A DNA stretch of 10,464 bases. Origin: an uncultured Dorea sp. GTDB taxonomy: Bacteria > Bacillota_A > Clostridia > Lachnospirales > Lachnospiraceae. The notes below the pieces were generated by a model, which was not told the origin of the DNA, ran no database searches, and worked only from the letters and a program-made list of their open reading frames with translations. The position numbers were made by a program, and so were the translations under genes. Location: positions 1-10,464 of the forward strand of contig CAOKJI010000030.1 in NCBI GenBank assembly GCA_948468495.1, read 5' to 3'. Of this stretch, positions 1-7,071 are shown in pieces (position 1 is the stretch's first letter; every line of letters begins with the position of its first letter).

Positions 1-3000
1 TGTATCCGGGTATGTAAGAAACTGGACAAGTTAATCGAAGAGAACCGCACGCTGCCCTATAAGACGGCCTGGGATGCAGACGAATTACTGGGAAATGATT
101 TGAAAACCTGCCGTTACATTCACAATGATAAAGACGCCGAGCCCCTGGACGCATATCCTTTTCGCGAAATGTGGGAAGAATTTTATGAAAAGGAAATCAG
201 GACGCCGGAATTTCTCTTGGAGCTGGAGCTCTACAGACAATGCTGCGGACAGAGGAATTTTTATGAATATAACAGTAAGCTTTATAAAAAGGTGTTCGGA
301 AGCGGGTTGCTGAAAAAGCCGCCGTTCCAGAATCTCCTGCCCGGCATGTCCTATGGAAAGCAGGTGTGGACGGTGATATCCGTACTGTTCTCCCAGTATG
401 TACCGGATGAATTAAAAGCGCATTTTGCACTGCGGGGAATGACAAAATATCTTTCGGTACTGGATACCTCTAACGACATGTTTTCTGTCAGTGAGAAACG
501 CTGGGACGGAAAGGAAGAGATTTATACAAAGCGGACAGCCGAACTGCCCGTATTTGCAGATATGCTCCGGTGGCTGTCTTATGCGGGTGAAGGGGACTGG
601 GGAAGCGCCTTTACCTTAAGATTCCAGCTGGGACAGCATTATCTTGAACAGGAGAGCCGGGAGAAGAGCCGCCAGTATTCCTATCAAAACAGAAGCCGCA
701 GTTATCTGGAAATCTCAGACTATGTGAAGTGTTATATCCGGGGAATCTGGGATAAGGATTTATTCTATAAAGCGGTATTTACCTTTTCAGATTTGGGGAG
801 CCTCTTAGAGCCGGTCAGTACGGTGGAGCAGAAAGGGGCGGTTTCTTCAAGAAAGGCGAGAGTGTATGGACTGAATTGTTTCTTTGGGATAAACAAGATT
901 ACTCCGGCGGACGGAAAATATCATTTTGAAAAATTGAGGGATAAGATGCCGGAGATGGCGTTTGCACATGAGATATACCAGGAATTGACGCCGGTTGTAA
1001 TGAGCGTCGAGTTGAAGCGCGGAGAGCAGGCTACGCCGTTTTCTGAGTATAGTCATAAGATTCATGTGCTCTATGGCATTGACTATATGATACAAATCCT
1101 GACGGCGTTGGGGAAGGACCCTCTCCAGCGGGGATATAGTTACTTTACTTCCAATACGGAGAGAAAGTCGGTTCTCAGTCATTTGTTAAAGGTCTGTATG
1201 CCGAAGCCAGAAGAGACGGCTGCAGATTTGAAAGCGGCTCTTAAGGGAACGGATATTACCAAGAAACGACTTGTGGAGCTTGCCATGTACGCGCAGCAAT
1301 GGATTCCGATGGTGGAAGAATATCTAAAGATTCCCGGATTTGCAAGCACCTGCTATTATTTTATGGCGCATACCAGCGAGCAGTTTGATGAACAGGTGAC
1401 CTCTGTGATTGCAAAATATACTCCGCTTTCCATCGAAGAATTAAAGGACGGAGCATTTGATATCCATTGGTTTTTCGAGGCTTATGAAAATGTGGGTGAG
1501 AAGAACTTCAAGCTGCTCTATGACGCCGCGAAATATTCTTCTACAGGAACCGCTCATGGAAGAGCAAGAAAATATGCAGACGCGGCTCTTGGGAAAGTGG
1601 AAAAAGAGAAGCTGCAGTCCGAAATCGAGGCGAAGCGCAATAAAGACTTGCTGATGAGTACCGGCCTTCTGCCCCTTCCGGAGCGGAAAGGAGAGCGGGA
1701 GGAAGAGCTGTTAGAGCGCTATCAGTTCATTCAGAAATACAAGAAAGAGAGCAGACAGTTCGGAGCGCAGCGCCGGGCAAGCGAAGGCCGGGCTGTGGAG
1801 ATTGCCCTTAGGAATTTAAGCGTAAACGCGGGATTTACGGATGTGACCCGGCTGGTACTTCGTATGGAAGGGAAGTTGGTGGAGCAGTCCGCCGCGTATT
1901 TTGACTGGCAGCAGGCGGATGATTTGGAGCTGATGATATCGGTGGATGAGAGCGGAAAGAGCACGTTAAAATGCCGGAAGGACGGCAGGCTCTTGAAGTC
2001 CGTTCCAACGAAGTATAAGAAGAATGAGACGGTCAGGAAATATCAGGAAGTGAATAAGAAGCTAAAAGAGCAGTACAGCCGGACGAAACAGATGATGGAA
2101 CAGGCCATGGAAGACAGGACGCCGTTTGAAGTCTGGGAACTTTTGGAACTACAGAAGAATCCTGTGGCGCGTCCGATTGTGGAATTTCTGGTTGTGAGGG
2201 AAATAAACGGCCGCCTGGGATTTCTGACAATAGACGGACTTGTTGATGAGAAGGGAAACATCACGCCTGTAAAGCCGGAGGATAAGCTGTTAGTTGCGCA
2301 TCCATATGACTTGTATGTCAGCGGCCGTTGGCACGACTATCAGAAATACCTGTTTGAAAATCAAATAAAACAGCCTTTCAAACAGATATTCCGGGAGTTG
2401 TATCTGAAATTAGGCGAAGAGTTGGAAAAGGGAGAGTCAAGGTTATTTTCCGGGAATCAGATTCAGCCCCAGAAAACAGTGGGCGCGCTTAAGAGCCGCC
2501 GCTGGGTGGCGGATTATGAGGACGGTCTGCAGAAAATCTATTATAAAGAGAATATCGTTGCCTGTATCTATGCCATGGCGGACTGGTTTACGCCAAGCGA
2601 CGTGGAGGCGCCGACGCTGGAGTGGGTTGTCTTCTCAGACCGGAAAACCGGGAAACAGGTGAAGATAAAGGATATTCCCGATGTGGTGTACAGCGAAGTA
2701 ATGCGCGATGTGGATTTGGCAGTCAGCGTTGCCCATGCGGGCGGCGTCGACCCAGAGACAAGTCATTCAACGATTGAGATGCGCAGGGCAATTGCAGAGT
2801 GCAGCCTTCAGCTATTTCGGATTAAGAATGTCCGTCTGGAGGGCAGTCATGCTCTGATAGACGGCAAACTGGGGCAGTATTCCGTCCATTTGGGAAGCGG
2901 CGTGGTTCACCAGATTGGAAATACCATGCTGTCGGTGGTTCCCGTACATTCCCAGCACAGGGGACGTATTTTTCTTCCGTTTATTGATGATGACCCTAAG

Positions 3001-3084
3001 ACGGCGGAGATTATGTCGAAGATTCTTCTCTTTGCGGAAGACACGAAGATAAAGGACCCGGCTATCCTGTCGCAGATTCAGTAG
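1..3084 (+). CDS. DUF4132/DUF5724-type large protein, 5'-truncated by window
   Basis: The frame is open from base 1, so about 1027 C-terminal residues are visible and the true start lies upstream. The in-frame TTG at 100 has no ribosome binding site and is not a credible start. Residue numbers here count from base 1. A DUF4132-like middle part lies near 640-830 (LKSVP around 665-669, then a Lys/Glu-rich helical stretch and NPVARP). A very conserved C-terminal domain spans about 833-1027, with RRWVADYE, ADWFTPSDVEAPTLEW, HAGGVDPETSHSTIEMRR (912-929), YSVHLGSG, PVHSQHRGR (981-989) and PFIDDDPKTAEI (993-1004). The protein looks soluble, with no membrane segments. The family's biochemical activity is unknown. 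E. coli MolR/YehI is a relative, and from memory it sits near MoxR-type AAA, VWA and SWIM-finger genes, so a role beside such an ATPase upstream is inference. Family assignment is from motif recall, not a search. Confidence 0.82.
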   Translation, partial: CIRVCKKLDKLIEENRTLPYKTAWDADELLGNDLKTCRYIHNDKDAEPLDAYPFREMWEEFYEKEIRTPEFLLELELYRQCCGQRNFYEYNSKLYKKVFGSGLLKKPPFQNLLPGMSYGKQVWTVISVLFSQYVPDELKAHFALRGMTKYLSVLDTSNDMFSVSEKRWDGKEEIYTKRTAELPVFADMLRWLSYAGEGDWGSAFTLRFQLGQHYLEQESREKSRQYSYQNRSRSYLEISDYVKCYIRGIWDKDLFYKAVFTFSDLGSLLEPVSTVEQKGAVSSRKARVYGLNCFFGINKITPADGKYHFEKLRDKMPEMAFAHEIYQELTPVVMSVELKRGEQATPFSEYSHKIHVLYGIDYMIQILTALGKDPLQRGYSYFTSNTERKSVLSHLLKVCMPKPEETAADLKAALKGTDITKKRLVELAMYAQQWIPMVEEYLKIPGFASTCYYFMAHTSEQFDEQVTSVIAKYTPLSIEELKDGAFDIHWFFEAYENVGEKNFKLLYDAAKYSSTGTAHGRARKYADAALGKVEKEKLQSEIEAKRNKDLLMSTGLLPLPERKGEREEELLERYQFIQKYKKESRQFGAQRRASEGRAVEIALRNLSVNAGFTDVTRLVLRMEGKLVEQSAAYFDWQQADDLELMISVDESGKSTLKCRKDGRLLKSVPTKYKKNETVRKYQEVNKKLKEQYSRTKQMMEQAMEDRTPFEVWELLELQKNPVARPIVEFLVVREINGRLGFLTIDGLVDEKGNITPVKPEDKLLVAHPYDLYVSGRWHDYQKYLFENQIKQPFKQIFRELYLKLGEELEKGESRLFSGNQIQPQKTVGALKSRRWVADYEDGLQKIYYKENIVACIYAMADWFTPSDVEAPTLEWVVFSDRKTGKQVKIKDIPDVVYSEVMRDVDLAVSVAHAGGVDPETSHSTIEMRRAIAECSLQLFRIKNVRLEGSHALIDGKLGQYSVHLGSGVVHQIGNTMLSVVPVHSQHRGRIFLPFIDDDPKTAEIMSKILLFAEDTKIKDPAILSQIQ

Positions 3085-3935
3085 GTTCCCAGTTCGTCTA
3101 AGTATTCATCAATTTTCTTCAGCCTTTTTTCGATGCCTCTGACCCGGTGGCTGACGGCTTCTAACAGGCACTCTGTGGTAAATTGCGCCGCAACCAGGGA
3201 GTTGTTAAAGCTATTAGAGTCTACAGGTACGGTAATCAGAACAGAGGCGTACTGTGCCAGCAGGGAGCTGGGTTTGTCAGTTACAACGATAATCCTGGCT
3301 CCGGCATCCCTGGCCATGCGGACAGTGATATGGTCCAGAGTCGAATATCTGGGGAAACCGAAAATCAACAGGCAGTCTTCCCCGCAGATGTTGAGAAGCT
3401 GATCGACCGGCGACAGGCAGGCGGAACTGGTACTAATCACATTAGGAACCATGTGTTTTAAATAGAGGGAAGCGTAGTCCGCAAGGGCTGTGTCGCCCCG
3501 GGTGGCAGTAATGTATTTCTGCTTGCTTTTCACAATCATATCCGCGGCATCTTCAAAGGTGTGGAGACTGTTGTTGGAAAACATCTCTTCAATATTGCTG
3601 ATTACATTTGTGAAATGTTGTTTTAAATAGTCCCCGCTGATGCCGACCTTATTGATTTGCGCCATACGCTGGGAAGGTATGGTAATAGCGTTGGAAATGC
3701 GGTGGACTTGTTCCTGATATTCTTTACGGAGATTTTTCTGGAAATCCATAAATCCGGTATAGCCGAGAGAACGGGCGAACCGGATAACGGAAGATTCGCT
3801 GACATTGAGACGGTCTGCAATTTCCGTAGAAGTCATAAAACAGGCGTCGGAAGAGTGGTCCAGGACAAAGTCTGCGATGGTCTGCTGAGTCTTGGTAAGT
3901 TCAGCATTGTGAATGATTTCTCTCAATTCTTTCAT
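3078..3935 (-). CDS. MurR/RpiR-family transcriptional regulator (HTH + SIS)
   Basis: This 285-residue protein has the normal length and layout of the RpiR family. The N-terminal HTH_6 domain occupies about residues 1-77, with the recognition helix in STEIADRLNVSESSVIRFAR (36-55) followed by LGYTGFMDFQ. A C-terminal SIS sugar-phosphate-binding domain covers about 125-265. It has TRGDTA (144-149) where many members have a G-x-G-S/T-S loop, and GFPRYS (193-198), a variant I recall in a subset of the family. Such proteins usually sense a phosphosugar or related metabolite and control a catabolic operon. No sugar gene is in view, so the ligand cannot be guessed. ATG at 3935 is preceded on its strand by AAAAGGGA, a modest ribosome binding site. 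The TGA stop lies inside the end of the convergent DUF4132 gene, giving a 7-bp tail-to-tail overlap. Confidence 0.9.
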   Translation of the reverse strand: MKELREIIHNAELTKTQQTIADFVLDHSSDACFMTSTEIADRLNVSESSVIRFARSLGYTGFMDFQKNLRKEYQEQVHRISNAITIPSQRMAQINKVGISGDYLKQHFTNVISNIEEMFSNNSLHTFEDAADMIVKSKQKYITATRGDTALADYASLYLKHMVPNVISTSSACLSPVDQLLNICGEDCLLIFGFPRYSTLDHITVRMARDAGARIIVVTDKPSSLLAQYASVLITVPVDSNSFNNSLVAAQFTTECLLEAVSHRVRGIEKRLKKIDEYLDELGTY

Positions 3936-3969
3936 GTTTTTCCCTTTTCTATGAAGTGTTGTAATATGC

Positions 3970-3979
3970 TCAAATTTGA
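3970..3979. promoter_or_regulatory. Palindrome TCAAATTTGA in the rpiR leader, possible operator
   Basis: TCAAATTTGA is a perfect 10-bp palindrome with partly symmetric flanks (4 of 7 flanking bases match). It lies between the predicted minus-strand start point (about base 4000) and the RpiR-family start codon. This is a natural place for an autoregulatory site, but an A/T-rich palindrome of this length can arise by chance. Confidence 0.3.
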
Positions 3980-4006
3980 AAATACTATTCTGCTCATGCG
4001 TTATCT

Positions 4007-4036
4007 ATTATATATTGAAAATCCATGTATATGCAA
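4007..4036 (-). promoter_or_regulatory. Predicted sigma-A promoter of the RpiR-family gene
   Basis: On the minus strand, TTGCAT (4036-4031) is followed by an 18-bp spacer and a perfect TATAAT (4012-4007). Transcription would start near base 4000, leaving a leader of about 65 nt. The -35 box overlaps one copy of the TGCAATA repeat, so a protein bound there would block this promoter. Confidence 0.5.
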
Positions 4037-4086
4037 TAGTTATTTGTCTGCTTGCAATACAATGACACTTGTGCTACCATGTATAT
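4023..4086 (+). repeat. Two exact copies of CCATGTATAT
   Basis: CCATGTATAT occurs at 4023-4032 and 4077-4086, 54 bp apart start to start. One copy touches the minus promoter's -35 region and the other overlaps the -10 region of the plus-strand promoter. The core ATGTATAT occurs a third time at 4123-4130, over the GntR start codon. The copies could be regulator half-sites. The A/T-rich setting weakens the case. Confidence 0.35.
4032..4059 (+). repeat. Direct repeat TGCAATA, 21-bp period
   Basis: TGCAATA is present at 4032-4038 and 4053-4059. The 21-bp period is two helical turns, so both copies face the same side of the DNA. They lie between the divergent promoters: the left copy overlaps the minus-strand -35 box and the right copy is just upstream of the plus-strand -35 box. 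A shared operator for the GntR or RpiR protein is possible. Confidence 0.3.
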
Positions 4087-4089
4087 AAC
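4062..4089 (+). promoter_or_regulatory. Candidate promoter of the gntR-clpC unit
   Basis: ATGACA (4062-4067), a 16-bp spacer and TATAAC (4084-4089) form the best candidate upstream of the GntR gene. An alternative is TTGCAA (4052-4057), 17 bp, TACCAT (4075-4080). Neither is strong, which fits a regulated promoter. I saw no CtsR heptad repeat (GGTCAAA) and no CIRCE element (TTAGCACTC...GAGTGCTAA) between 3936 and 4122. Confidence 0.4.
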
Positions 4090-4122
4090 AATCAGGTAAT
4101 GCAGAAGAAAAAAGGTGTAACG

Positions 4123-4497
4123 ATGTATATTGAAATTGATTTTAACAGTGAGGAAGCGATATATATACAACTCAGGAACCAGATTATTATGGGAATTGCG
4201 ACTTCTGAGATTCGGGAAGGAGAGTCCCTTCCGTCTGTTCGTCAGCTTGCGGAGACGGTAGGCATTAATATGCATACGGTGAATAAAGCATATTCTGTGC
4301 TGAAGCAGGAAGGTTATATTCAGCTTGACCGAAGGCGGGGGGCGGTAATCTCATTGGATATTAATAAGATTGAGGCGATTGAGAAGATGCGGGATAAGCT
4401 GCGGATTGTGATTGCCCGGGGGTTATGCAAGAATATTTCCAGAGAAGAGGTTCATGGGCTGGTGGATGAGATTTTTGACGAATATGTGGGAGGATAA
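4123..4497 (+). CDS. GntR-family regulator, YtrA-type, upstream of clpC
   Basis: This is a 124-residue, probably cytoplasmic DNA-binding repressor. The start is ATG 4123, because AAAGGTG sits 5 nt upstream; the longer frame from 4069 reads through promoter sequence. The winged helix-turn-helix spans about residues 8-72: IYIQLRNQIIMGIATSEI, GESLPSVRQLAETVGINMHTVNKAY, then LKQEGYIQLDRRRGAVIS. The short helical tail (about 75-124) is too small for a FadR, HutC or MocR effector domain, which points to the YtrA subfamily. Those proteins commonly sit first in the operon they repress, often with ABC transporters. Here the partner is clpC: its ATG follows the TAA by 6 nt, and its GGGAGGA ribosome binding site lies in the last codons of this gene, so translation is probably coupled. 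The role as clpC repressor is inference from position. Confidence 0.92.
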   Translation: MYIEIDFNSEEAIYIQLRNQIIMGIATSEIREGESLPSVRQLAETVGINMHTVNKAYSVLKQEGYIQLDRRRGAVISLDINKIEAIEKMRDKLRIVIARGLCKNISREEVHGLVDEIFDEYVGG

Positions 4498-4503
4498 TGA
4501 GAG

Positions 4504-6936
4504 ATGAATTATACGAATCAGGCAAGAGAGGTTCTGAAGCTTGCAAGGGAGGCCGCAGAACTGATGCAGCATCCTTATGTGGGGACGGAGCATTTGCTGA
4601 TAGCTCTGAGTAAGACTTTCGGCGGAGTGGCAGGACAGATTCTGGATATGAACGGGGTAAAAGAAGAAGAGATTCTTAAGATTATGAATGAACTGGTAAC
4701 CCCTGCCGGAGACGTGGCTGTAACAGGGAAGCCCTCAGAGAGTCCCAGACTGCAGTTTATTCTGGAGGAAGCAGGAGGTGAGGCGCTGCGGTTGAAAGCA
4801 TCGGAGATAGGGACGGAGCATATGCTGCTGTCTGTGTTGAATGATATGGACTGCGTTGCCTGCCGTATTTTACAGACGCTGAATGTGAATATTCAGAAAT
4901 TGTATCAGGATATCCTTCTGACTATCGGAGCAGACCCGAATGAATATATGGCGGATCTTCAGAGCGACGGTAAGAAAAAGGGCGTACTGGAGCAGTTTGG
5001 AACAGATTTGACGGAGCAGGCGGCAGAGGGGAAATTAGACCCTGTGATTGGCCGGGAGAAGGAAACCTACCGGTTAATGCAGATTCTGTGCAGAAGGACG
5101 AAGAATAATCCTTGTCTGGTTGGAGAACCAGGCGTGGGAAAGACGGCTGTTTTAGAAGGGCTTGCGGCAAGGATTGCCGATGGGCTGGTGCCGGAAGGTA
5201 TGAGGGATAAGCGGATTTTTACCATAGATCTTGCCAGCATGATTGCGGGTTCTAAGTATCGCGGTGAATTTGAGGAGCGCATGAAAAGGCTTATACATGA
5301 AGTGAAGGCTTCCGGGAATGTGATTTTGTTTCTGGATGAAGTACACACGATTATCGGCGCAGGCGGGGCAGAAGGAGCTATGGATGCTTCAAATATTCTG
5401 AAGCCTTCGCTGGCCAGGGGAGAGCTGCAGCTTATCGGAGCGACGACGATTACAGAATATCGCAAATATATTGAGAAAGATGCGGCGCTGGAGAGGAGGT
5501 TCCAGCCGGTTACGGTGGAGGAGCCCGACAGAGAGCAGTGTCTGGAAATTCTGGAGGGATTGAAGTCCCGCTATGAGGCGCACCACAAGGTAGAGATTGA
5601 ACAGGAGGCGCTGGAGAGTGCGGTAGCGTTATCGGCCCGCTATGTCAGCGACCGTTTTTTGCCGGATAAAGCAATTGACGTGCTGGATGAGACTTGTTCC
5701 AAAGTGAGCCTTAGAGGAATTAAAGTTCCGGAGAATATCGGTGAGTTGGAGCGCCTGATTGAAGAGCTTAAGATTCAGAAGGAAGAACAGATCAAAGAAG
5801 GAAATATGACTGAGGCTTCGTTGATTCATAAGGAGCAGATTGAGGCGGAGAAGAAGCTTGCGAAGACAAGAGAACGTTTTCAGAAGCGGACAGCGGGGCT
5901 GCGGGCGAAAGTAACAGAGGGCGATATTGCAGATGTGGTATCGGAATGGACGAAGATTCCGGTCAGCCGGCTTGCAGAGTCGGAAGGCGAGCGGTTAAAG
6001 AAGCTGGAGAAGACTCTGCATAAGAGAGTAATAGGGCAGAAAGAAGCAGTGTCGGCTGTATCCAAGGCGGTGCGCAGAGGACGGGTCGGATTGAAGGACC
6101 CGAATCGTCCGATTGGTTCCTTCCTGTTTTTAGGTCCTACCGGCGTAGGTAAGACAGAGCTTTCCAAAGCTCTGGCGGAAGCGTTGTTTGGCAATGAAGA
6201 GTCGATTATTCGGGTTGATATGTCGGAATATATGGAGAAGCACAGCGTGTCGAAGATGATCGGCTCTCCTCCGGGATATGTAGGGCATGACGACGGGGGA
6301 CAGTTATCCGAGCAGGTAAGGAGGCATCCCTATTCTGTAATTTTGTTTGATGAAATTGAGAAAGCTCATCCGGATGTGTTTAATATATTGTTACAGGTAT
6401 TGGATGACGGGCATATTACAGATTCTCAAGGACGTAAGGTCGATTTCCGCAATACGGTAATTATTATGACCTCCAACGCAGGGGCGCAGGCTATTATTGA
6501 CCCCAAGCGCCTTGGGTTTGTGACAAAGGAAGATGCAGGCGATAACTACAAACGGATGAAATCCAATGTGATGAATGAGATTAAGCTGGTGTTCCGCCCT
6601 GAATTTCTGAATCGTATTGATGAGATTATCGTATTCCACGCACTGGAGAAGGAAGAGATGAAGAAAATTGTCGGTCTTATGTGCAGGGAAGTTGTAAAAC
6701 GGGCGAAAGAGCAGCTTGATATTAAGCTGACAATCCGGGATTCCGTAAAGAAACACATCGTAGAAACCGGGACCGATCAGAAATACGGAGCCAGACCCCT
6801 GCGCCGGGCTGTCCAGAATCAGTTAGAGGATAAACTGGAAGAAGCAATCCTCGCAGGGGAGATTCATAGAGGGGACGACATCGAAGCCGGGTTATCAAAA
6901 AAAGAAATAAAATTCATTTCAAAATCCCGAAAATAA
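4504..6936 (+). CDS. clpC: ClpC, AAA+ unfoldase subunit of the Clp protease
   Basis: This cytoplasmic hexameric AAA+ unfoldase, 810 residues, matches usual ClpC length. The double Clp_N repeat (1-145) has GTEH motifs at 27-30 and 103-106. NBD1 has Walker A GEPGVGKT (207-214), Walker B VILFLDE (273-279) and the arginine-finger region LERRF (329-333). A UVR-type middle segment lies at about 415-455. NBD2 has GPTGVGKT (544-551), VILFDE (612-617), and sensor-2 GARPLRR (762-768). LGF (670-672) occupies the place of the ClpP-docking IGF/VGF loop, so partnership with ClpP is expected. E29 and E105 match the phosphoarginine-binding glutamates E32 and E106 of B. subtilis ClpC, yet no mcsA/mcsB is present in the window. 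By hand alignment the middle-domain aromatic (F436 in S. aureus ClpC) is M435 here. GGGAGGA (4488-4494) lies 9 nt before the ATG. Confidence 0.97.
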   Translation: MNYTNQAREVLKLAREAAELMQHPYVGTEHLLIALSKTFGGVAGQILDMNGVKEEEILKIMNELVTPAGDVAVTGKPSESPRLQFILEEAGGEALRLKASEIGTEHMLLSVLNDMDCVACRILQTLNVNIQKLYQDILLTIGADPNEYMADLQSDGKKKGVLEQFGTDLTEQAAEGKLDPVIGREKETYRLMQILCRRTKNNPCLVGEPGVGKTAVLEGLAARIADGLVPEGMRDKRIFTIDLASMIAGSKYRGEFEERMKRLIHEVKASGNVILFLDEVHTIIGAGGAEGAMDASNILKPSLARGELQLIGATTITEYRKYIEKDAALERRFQPVTVEEPDREQCLEILEGLKSRYEAHHKVEIEQEALESAVALSARYVSDRFLPDKAIDVLDETCSKVSLRGIKVPENIGELERLIEELKIQKEEQIKEGNMTEASLIHKEQIEAEKKLAKTRERFQKRTAGLRAKVTEGDIADVVSEWTKIPVSRLAESEGERLKKLEKTLHKRVIGQKEAVSAVSKAVRRGRVGLKDPNRPIGSFLFLGPTGVGKTELSKALAEALFGNEESIIRVDMSEYMEKHSVSKMIGSPPGYVGHDDGGQLSEQVRRHPYSVILFDEIEKAHPDVFNILLQVLDDGHITDSQGRKVDFRNTVIIMTSNAGAQAIIDPKRLGFVTKEDAGDNYKRMKSNVMNEIKLVFRPEFLNRIDEIIVFHALEKEEMKKIVGLMCREVVKRAKEQLDIKLTIRDSVKKHIVETGTDQKYGARPLRRAVQNQLEDKLEEAILAGEIHRGDDIEAGLSKKEIKFISKSRK

Positions 6937-6945
6937 TGGTACAAT
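6917..6945 (+). promoter_or_regulatory. Extended -10 promoter at the clpC stop codon
   Basis: TGGTACAAT (6937-6945) is an extended -10 element (TGn plus TACAAT) starting directly after the clpC TAA. A poor -35 (TTTCAA, 6917-6922) lies 17 bp upstream inside clpC, as expected for an extended -10 promoter. It would give the 137-residue gene its own transcript with a leader of about 120 nt. Confidence 0.45.
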
Positions 6946-6970
6946 GAACGCATAGCAACGACCACTGAGG

Positions 6971-7027
6971 AAGCGAAGCTTGCGAAGTGAGCGCTTGGAG
7001 CAAAGACGAGCGCAGATTTTGCGTCGT
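6971..7027 (+). repeat. Structured intergenic element with hairpins, repeat-like
   Basis: The 135-base gap from clpC to the next start codon holds no gene. It carries AAGCG (6971-6975) complementary to CGCTT (6992-6996), two copies of GCGAAG (6973-6978, 6982-6987), and two copies of GAGCGC (6989-6994, 7008-7013). A stem at 7006-7014/7020-7027 pairs ACGA-CGCA with TGCGTCGT around one bulged G and a 5-nt loop. No T-run follows the stem, so it is not an intrinsic terminator. The look is of a palindromic intergenic repeat or a structured 5' leader of the following gene. I have not seen a second full copy in this window. Confidence 0.45.
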
Positions 7028-7071
7028 AAAGACATGAAGGAAATGACAGAAAATTCAGGAGGATGAAGACT

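Noticed and set aside
4023..4086. CRISPR-like repeat array
   Set aside because: The repeats are only 7-10 bp, few, and irregularly spaced in A/T-rich promoter DNA; no cas genes are present.
3657..4088. Plus-strand 143-codon frame antisense to the RpiR-family gene
   Set aside because: It covers the complement of the conserved HTH region and runs into the divergent promoter region; no ribosome binding site or family resemblance.
4069..4122. 18-codon N-terminal extension of the GntR protein from ATG 4069
   Set aside because: It would put coding sequence over the predicted -10 region and has no ribosome binding site, while ATG 4123 has AAAGGTG at proper spacing and starts the domain in the usual way.
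4052..4122. CtsR or CIRCE heat-shock operator upstream of gntR-clpC
   Set aside because: Looked for GGTCAAA tandem heptads and the TTAGCACTC/GAGTGCTAA pair by eye; neither is present even in degraded form.
7001..7040. Intrinsic terminator for clpC
   Set aside because: The stem at 7006-7027 is followed by AAAGACATG, not by a T-run, so it is not a standard terminator.
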